64,000 bases of DNA. It comes from Cerrena zonata. Lineage: Eukaryota; Basidiomycota; Agaricomycetes; Polyporales; Cerrenaceae. The notes beneath the pieces were generated by a model. It saw only the letters and a program-made list of their open reading frames with translations. It searched no databases and had not been told where the DNA came from. Below, one piece after another: positions 58,069 through 64,000 of this stretch (positions are counted from its first letter, which is position 1; every line of letters starts with the position of its first letter). The position numbers were made by a program, and so were the translations under genes. The stretch is from contig JASBNA010000001.1 in NCBI GenBank assembly GCA_038087015.1, positions 1,736,001 through 1,800,000 on the forward strand, in the 5' to 3' direction.

Positions 58069-60604
58069 ATGTCCGGGCAGTCGGAGATACCCCAGGTCCC
58101 AGAGCGTGATCAATATGGTGGGGACGAGTTGCCCACATATGATGATCTCGCCGAGCAGAATGGCCCAAACTCGAGGCATGTTTGATCGTCGCTGTTCCGT
58201 TGCCCGTTATTGACCTTCATGATGGGACTCTAGGTTCGGGCGCTGGAGAGGGTGGATTGAGAAGAGGTACGCATTGACTCCAGACGGCCAACTCTGTTCT
58301 AATATTATTGCACGTACGCTGCATCAATCGTCTAAAGAGCTGCCGAGCGATATGCAGATCTTACACCCGATGCTCTGGCTCGTCGACGACAGAAAGGTTG
58401 GGGTAATGAGGTAAGTGAGTCTTTATGCTCACATCTTACTTTCTACTAAACAGAATGTTTTCTAGCCAGAACGACGTCCGCAACCAGGGGGATCTACGGG
58501 CGCATCAAGTTCTGGCGCACCAGTAGCACCTCCTCTTGACCTGGCCTTTCAATTGCATATTCAAACTGATTTTGCCAACCCATCCCTCCCCATTGCCACA
58601 CCTACTAACAAACACCTACCACCAACGCCGTCTGTAGGCGAATCTTTATCGCCGACCCACTGTCAAGTGCACAACTTCGGTTCCCGATTTTTACCGCATT
58701 CGACTGCGCCGATACGATGTCTACTGCCCATTCTTGGTAATCGACTGTTACTCATCGGTCATGACGACGGTCTTTCCGTCATGGACATGTTTCCCCGGGA
58801 ATGGGGTGAGCATGGTCTAGTTGAGAAGGGGCCAAACGATGCAGAGGCACGTCCAATATGGGTCGGTGAAGGGTGAGTACAACACAGTGGTAGGTTGATG
58901 TGCATCGCCAATGTATGACTCTTAAGTGTTTTTCAGATGAGTTTCCTCGAGCTGGAAAGTGTAGGAGATGGTACACCTCAAGGTGTTGTCTTGGCACTTG
59001 TAGGTCCTGACAGCAACTCACCGAAAGACCAAGAATGCGTACGGTCGTTACGCATGTATAACTTGGCCAGTCTCGTAAGTGTTGCGAAGTGGGCAATATC
59101 ACAGAAGGTCAGTAGTCACTCGAAATCCATGACATCCTGCTGAACAATGTTCGTTCTATAGGGTAATAAACCTCTCTCAATACATCATCATCCAGCTTCA
59201 GGGAAACCTACTCAAACAACACCCAAGAAACACCGCAATCGACCTAGCCTTGCCAAGGGGCTACGTAATTTTATAGCAGAATCGCCTATCACCCCAGCTA
59301 GCACCACGTCGTCAAGGATGAATTTACTCTACGCCGATTCGCCACTGGAACCCCCACCGTCAATATATGGAGGTGGTATGTACCGCTCGAATTCTAACGA
59401 GTCAACAAGCACAGTCGACTCGACTTGGGATGTTGTCGAAGAACTACCATTACGGTGGGCAACCGACTATGTACCTCTTGCAAATCCAGGATCTCGACTC
59501 CAGAACTGCTCAGTTTATAGCTATGCATTGTGGCGAGACGAAAATCAACGCAGTCGGGGTGGTGCTTACCTGGCTATTGTTATAAAGAGTAACATTCTTC
59601 TGTATGAAACCCCGAAAGGGGAGCGTTCTTTCCGTTACGTGAAGGTGGGGCTGAGTAATTAAATCTCATATAAAGCTCGCTCAACATCTGAATAGGAATT
59701 CTATACGCCACTTCAAGCACGAAGTCTAACCTTTGTACAACAATTCGTACAAGATCCAATTTCGCGCAGCACATCAGATGCGGCTCCTAGAATGTCACCC
59801 CACCATAGTCGACATAGCAAACACCTCTCTGTTAGCTTGAAGCCAACACAATATCCACCCCAACTGAGTCTCTTCGTCATCTTCGAGAAGAAGGCAGGTA
59901 TGATTCGCATAGCGGATGCAGCTGTTGGAGAAGTCGATCTTGGTGATGAGAATAATCTTCACCATCTTCTATCACCGTTGGGAGGGGCTGTAGCTCGAAG
60001 ATCACGGGCGTCATGGGATGGAAAGTCTTTCCACAAAGAGTCCAAAGCAAACTGGACACTGCCAACCAAGTTTGTCGTACCTGGACTGGGCAGAGAAAAG
60101 GGGTTATACATTCTCACTCGCGGGAAACAATCACACATCTATCCTCACCCGCTACCCGCTCACATTTCCGTGACGCCTGCTTACAGAACGTTCTCATGGT
60201 CCTTCTCGCCATCATATGTTTGTCCTAGGGTATGCTGCCCACAGGCTGATGGCCCTTCATTCTTGCAAGTAATGGCATTTGGCGAGGATGGCGTAGAAGT
60301 GCTCGAGGTTCCTCTATCGTCCCTCACGGAAAACAAGGGGAAAGGGAAGGCCCAGGAGCCTCTCCAAGCTCAAACGGATCTAGGCGGCGATGCAGGTTTC
60401 CTATGTCTTGGGGGCCAATGGGATCGAACGGCGCAACCAATGCTCACGAGATCTGATTCGGTTATGAGCACAGACATGGATGATGACGACGAGACATTGG
60501 CAAACCGTGCGATGACTCTTCGAGGGGAAGAAGGGGTTTACGGCTGGGTACGGAGAGGGGTGGAAGATTGGCGAATCTTCTGGGTGGGTGGTGGACACAG
60601 CTAG
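58069..60604 (+). CDS. large protein with possible CNH-type (citron homology) beta-propeller
   Basis: Seven exons: 58069-58175, 58234-58266, 58338-58410, 58466-58872, 58942-59107, 59162-59644 and 59696-60604; 2178 nt, 725 aa. The first intron starts with GC rather than GT; the phase and the downstream FGRWRGWIEKRAAERYADL stretch support it. After a Pro/Ser-rich leader the segment IRCLLPILGNRLLLIGHDDG resembles the first strand of a CNH domain, and beta-strand-like segments continue to the end (GVVLALVGPD, YLAIVIKSNILLYET, SLFVIFEKKAGMIRI, EVLEVPLSSL). CNH proteins bind small GTPases and act in Rho or vacuole-tethering pathways; the match is by pattern only. No kinase or DH domain is attached. 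Confidence 0.65.
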
Positions 60605-60818
60605 CATAGCAACGGTATTTGAAGTAAAGAACATTTGTATGTATACATGTGAAATGTGTGGAATAGTCCATATATTTACGAGAATGCGGGAGTCGAGACA
60701 GAGAGAAGTCGTTTCCTATCGTATACACTGAATCTACTGCGGTCCAGTCCATGTAAAATTAATCGAGAAATAATAGTACGCATGAATGGGGTAAACGAAA
60801 ATTTGACCTGTGCTACCG

Positions 60819-63800
60819 TCATGTCTGGTTCCCTCTTATTACCGCAAACGATCTCGGTGCTTCCGGCTCAGACGAAGAAGAGGGACCAGCAGAACTTGGA
60901 GAAGCACCTCCACCTGGCCGCTGTTTTCTCACTACTACAAACGACCGCCCGGAGTTGGGTTCTGGTTCGGCAGGAGGCACTTCGAGTGTTGCCTCAATCT
61001 CTGAAGGGCGGCGACCTTTGCGCAAATTGAACCAGTGTTTCTTCTTTGGTGCCGGAGATGATTCCTCATCTCCGTCGTCTAGTGCGGACGCATTCTGAGT
61101 TTGCGACAAAGGACGGGAGCCTAGCACAAATGGAAGCGCAGAGGCATCTTCAATGATGGCCGTCTGAGACTTGGTTCGAATGTGAGAGGGAGGCATGGCG
61201 CCTGGTGGTAGGTCCCTCACTTCAGCTCTCTTCGCAGCCCCAGTCACCGAGGGTGTCGGAGGTGGAGAATAATCACGTTGGGTTGACCTGGTAGATGCCG
61301 GTGGTCTTATCGACTGTTTGTATTCAACAGATGGGAACGTCTGTGTTGAACCTGAAGCAATAGCGTATGGTGATTCATAGTGTGCCCGACCGCCACCAAC
61401 TCGAGCAAATCCAGACTTGGGAATATCTGGTGTCGAAGGCGTCTCATTCACCTGACTATATCCAGGCCTCGGGAACGACTGCCAAGCACCCATGATGTAT
61501 CCTGTCTCGTCATCGCTCTCCTCTTTGTATGGCTGTAGTGCATGCTCCGGTCGAAGGACGGACGGCGGTCCTGAAGGTGTGGGTGTGACATCCTTGTACG
61601 CAGGAGTGGGTCGACTAAGAGGGAGAGCGGGAGATCCAGCGTCACCAGGCTGATGTCGAGAGCGTTTGGGAGGTGGAGACCTTCTGCCCCCACAGCAGCC
61701 CATTTGACTCAGGGCGCCCAACAACCCGCTGTCAACTACATGTTTACTTCGGTGGAAGCCAACTCCACCAAAGATCCGCACGGAAGCCTCCACCAATTTG
61801 ACGAGAAGCATCAAGAGGAAGGCCAAATATACTAGGGCGAGAATAAACAGAATGGCATAAGCAACCCATTGAGCAGCGCCAGTTGCGACAGAGACCTAGG
61901 AAAGTGGAAAGTGGAATGTGTCAATCTGAAACGAGTTCGGTAATCCATATCGCTGAACTTTAACTTACAATTGGCGTCAGGATAACCAACAACACTGCAA
62001 TAACAATTCGCGCTACACAGAACAGGAAACTGATCAAACCCATACTAGCTCCCTGACCCCAAGGGAGCCAGACGCTAGTGCCAAGGGCAGACATGACCTC
62101 CACCACCAAAATCACGATGGCTTGGGCTGTACCACTCTTCTGTCCACAGCCAATAGTGATGCCAAATGCCAGGTTGGTGGCAAACAGTAGGCACGCAAAA
62201 AGTTGCGATCCATGTCTGTAATGATTGTAGAGAGGTCCTAAGAATAGAAGGGTCCATGTTTCGTCATAAAGTTTCGTGGTATTGGTGAGGGTGAGGCGGA
62301 CAACCAAAGAGATTGGTATCAACACTGAGAAGATGGCGAACGAGAGCGCCGCCAGAATAATGGAGGTCAGCGTCGCCTCAGGTCGACCAACAGTGAATTG
62401 GTAACATGAAAAGATGGTGATTGGAAGATGGAAGAGAATGAGAATTCTGACGAGGTTTCCTTGGAGAACACTTCCATGTAACGAGACAAAATTGCTATGT
62501 AGTCTCCACCAACGTCTGCCACCAAAACGAGCGGTTGGCTGGAACAAGGCGTGTCCGTTGAGAGAACGGTTTTCTTCAGTATCGCGAATCTGGCCGATGC
62601 TATCCAGCATATCTTTGCTGCCCGTGGAGTATCTGGGACTTCTGGTGCCCGCAACACCAACGTTTGACTGGTAGCTCCTCCCTACGGCCCGTGAAAATAT
62701 CCAGTCTATCAACCAGACCAGAAGGCTGAGAGCGATAGTTCCTGCTAATATGGCTAAGAAAAGCACCATGCAAGTGCCAAAGAGATCTTTGGGCCGGATT
62801 CCGACAGAATATGCAAATGAAGAGATTCCTTGCTTGGCATCTGAGGGTAGCTGGAATATCAAGTTAGGGGCAGATGAATCTAGAAAGAGCGGGGAACCTG
62901 AATCGCTCAATTGGTCAGCGAATTCTGATGGTGGGTCGTATGGCTGCGTAGAAAGAGGATTCCAATGGAACGGTTGTTCCTGTACCAATGAAATGTCTAC
63001 ACTTCTCCGTTAGCCTATCATCCGGCTCCTAACAGGGCCTATGGTACGTACTGTATGAGAGAGTTGACCATGCCGTCTGCGACAGTAAAGGATCTAAAAA
63101 TACAGTCAGTCAACGATCCAGGGCTACATCTCCATTCGTGAGACGCTCACACGCGAACTGAGGCCATTCCACAGCGACCATACTCAAGGCTGCACACCAC
63201 TGTGTATGGAAGATAATGTCGCGAAGCGATGGTGTACCTGGTGTTTAATTATACCCTCAATTGAGTGTATTGAATAATCTAGATGGTTGTTGCAGCTTAC
63301 AAAAACGCATCAATGCAGGTGAAGTTGCAAGTCGTTCTCCACTGATAGCACTCGCCAAGATAAATCCGGCACTCTCGATCCTAGCCCATGCGCCAGGGCC
63401 ACTTCGAGTGGATCCTCGTCCCCAAGCAGAAACAAGACGAGCCAGTCCAACGACTAGCCAGTAGCCAATAGCAAGACCTACTGTTCCCCAAAATATGATT
63501 CTCGCGTGCCCATACGGGGAATCCAGAGGTCCGGGGTCTAATGGTGTTGTGGTGACATCAACGCACAGCAGCTCGTTCGATCCTGGATCAAGAGCTCGAA
63601 TACGGGTGTAGTAAGTTGCTAGTTCAAAATTGCTTCCCGGACTGACAGAGGTGGACAGAGCAAATTGACCGGGCTCGAGGGGGCAATAATTCTGCTGTCC
63701 GTCGGATAGGGCTGGCAGCGGTGAGGCAGGTCTGAGGGAGTTGCAGAAGAATGTGTTAAAATCCCCAACCGGGAACGTTAGCATATTGCTGATTGTGAAC

Positions 63801-64000
63801 AGGGTACCTAATGTGACATCAGAGGTATTACGCCGGAAGCGAAATAGTATGCGACGTACTTGCGACCGGAGTACTCCCTCCAGACGATTGCTCAATAACA
63901 ACCGGACTGTTTCCTAGGAGCGTAAAATTGAGAACAGTCCCCTGAGGGCCATTCTTCTGGAACTGAGCGTAGAGTGTGGAGACATTGAGTTTCTGGCTGG
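60819..64000 (-). CDS. TRP-like / flavin-carrier (FLC, Pkd2-type) membrane protein, 5' end outside window
   Basis: Fungal TRP-family proteins with an ER or plasma-membrane location, linked to FAD transport, Ca2+ and cell-wall integrity. Exons on the minus strand: 64000-63860, 63807-63301, 63238-63151, 63093-63052, 62996-61969 and 61895-60819. An extracellular or luminal ML-like domain with paired Cys (FFCNSL, YCPLEPGQF, LLCVDV) is followed by one membrane segment (IIFWGTVGLAIGYWLVVGLA) and the multi-pass TRP domain (GTCMVLFLAILAGTIALSLL to AYAILFILALVYLAFLLMLL), about nine helices in all. A ~330-residue cytosolic Ser/Pro-rich tail ends at 60819. Its first residues lie beyond the right edge. 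Confidence 0.85.

Noticed and set aside
1..64000. Transposons, CRISPR arrays, prophage or secondary-metabolite cluster
   Set aside because: No transposase, reverse transcriptase, integrase, terminal repeats, spaced palindromic repeats, PKS, NRPS or terpene synthase sequence was recognised.

Overview
The window is nuclear DNA of a filamentous basidiomycete, most likely an Agaricomycete. Genes are dense, lie on both strands, and are split by many introns of about 50-60 nt with GT..AG ends. The recognisable proteins are ordinary eukaryotic housekeeping proteins. Two nuclear tRNA genes are present and both carry short introns in the canonical place. There are no bacterial-style operons, CRISPR arrays or intact transposons.

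Layout. 1-4.9 kb: a DH-PH Rho guanine-nucleotide exchange factor (minus, cut by the left edge). 4.9-8.4 kb: gene-poor. 8.4-11.6 kb: a long disordered coiled-coil protein. 11.8-12.5 kb: a small unassigned protein. 14.6-17.7 kb: NOP14 (small-subunit processome). 18.1-20.1 kb: a TB2/DP1/HVA22 (REEP/Yop1) membrane-shaping protein with a long tail. 20.5-21.1 kb: BUD31. 21.7-24.7 kb: a Kha1-type cation/H+ antiporter. 25.3-26.2 kb: a CxxC/C-terminal-membrane-segment protein. 27.0-28.8 kb: a zinc amidohydrolase. 28.9-31.7 kb: a NOL11/UTP8-like nucleolar protein. 31.9-32.6 kb: a small acidic protein. 32.7-33.3 kb: an NDUFAF3-like complex I assembly factor. 33.5-35.5 kb: SWC4/DMAP1. 35.5-36.8 kb: tRNase Z. 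37.0 kb: tRNA-His. 37.4-38.9 kb: a RING E3. 39.1 kb: tRNA-Arg(TCT). 39.5-40.7 kb: the IST3/RBMX2 splicing factor. 40.8-42.1 kb: THO subunit THOC7. 43.6-44.2 kb: VTC1. 44.8-45.8 kb: NDUFA8. 45.1-51.5 kb: a tandem segmental duplication. 51.7-52.4 kb: a second CxxC/C-terminal-membrane-segment protein. 52.5-53.5 kb: an unassigned helical protein. 53.7-54.9 kb: a lysophosphatidate acyltransferase. 56.9 kb: a Cys-rich hypothetical. 58.1-60.6 kb: a possible CNH-type beta-propeller protein. 60.8 kb to the right edge: a TRP/flavin-carrier (FLC) membrane protein, cut by the edge.

Themes. Many genes serve RNA metabolism: NOP14, NOL11/UTP8, BUD31, IST3, THOC7, tRNase Z and two tRNAs. The tRNA-His gene lies just upstream of tRNase Z on the same strand. 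Several pairs are divergent with very short shared promoters (IST3/THOC7 about 90 bp, NOL11/31.9-kb gene about 150 bp, NDUFAF3/SWC4 about 215 bp).

The two most notable observations are structural. First, a roughly 3.1-kb unit carrying the 5' half of NDUFA8 plus a gene for a coiled-coil protein with a C-terminal membrane segment is tandemly duplicated. This left a dead NDUFA8 fragment and two paralogues that agree closely in their first halves and diverge in their second halves. Second, the 12-nt intron of tRNA-Arg(TCT) contains nine bases perfectly complementary to the 5' acceptor strand of the same tRNA.

An important caution: at least thirteen conserved or clearly coding frames (including VTC1, Kha1, REEP, RING and acyltransferase genes) are broken by a single base, mostly in short base runs. 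After the implied corrections the exon sums of the complete genes become exact multiples of three. This looks like residual sequencing error rather than gene decay.
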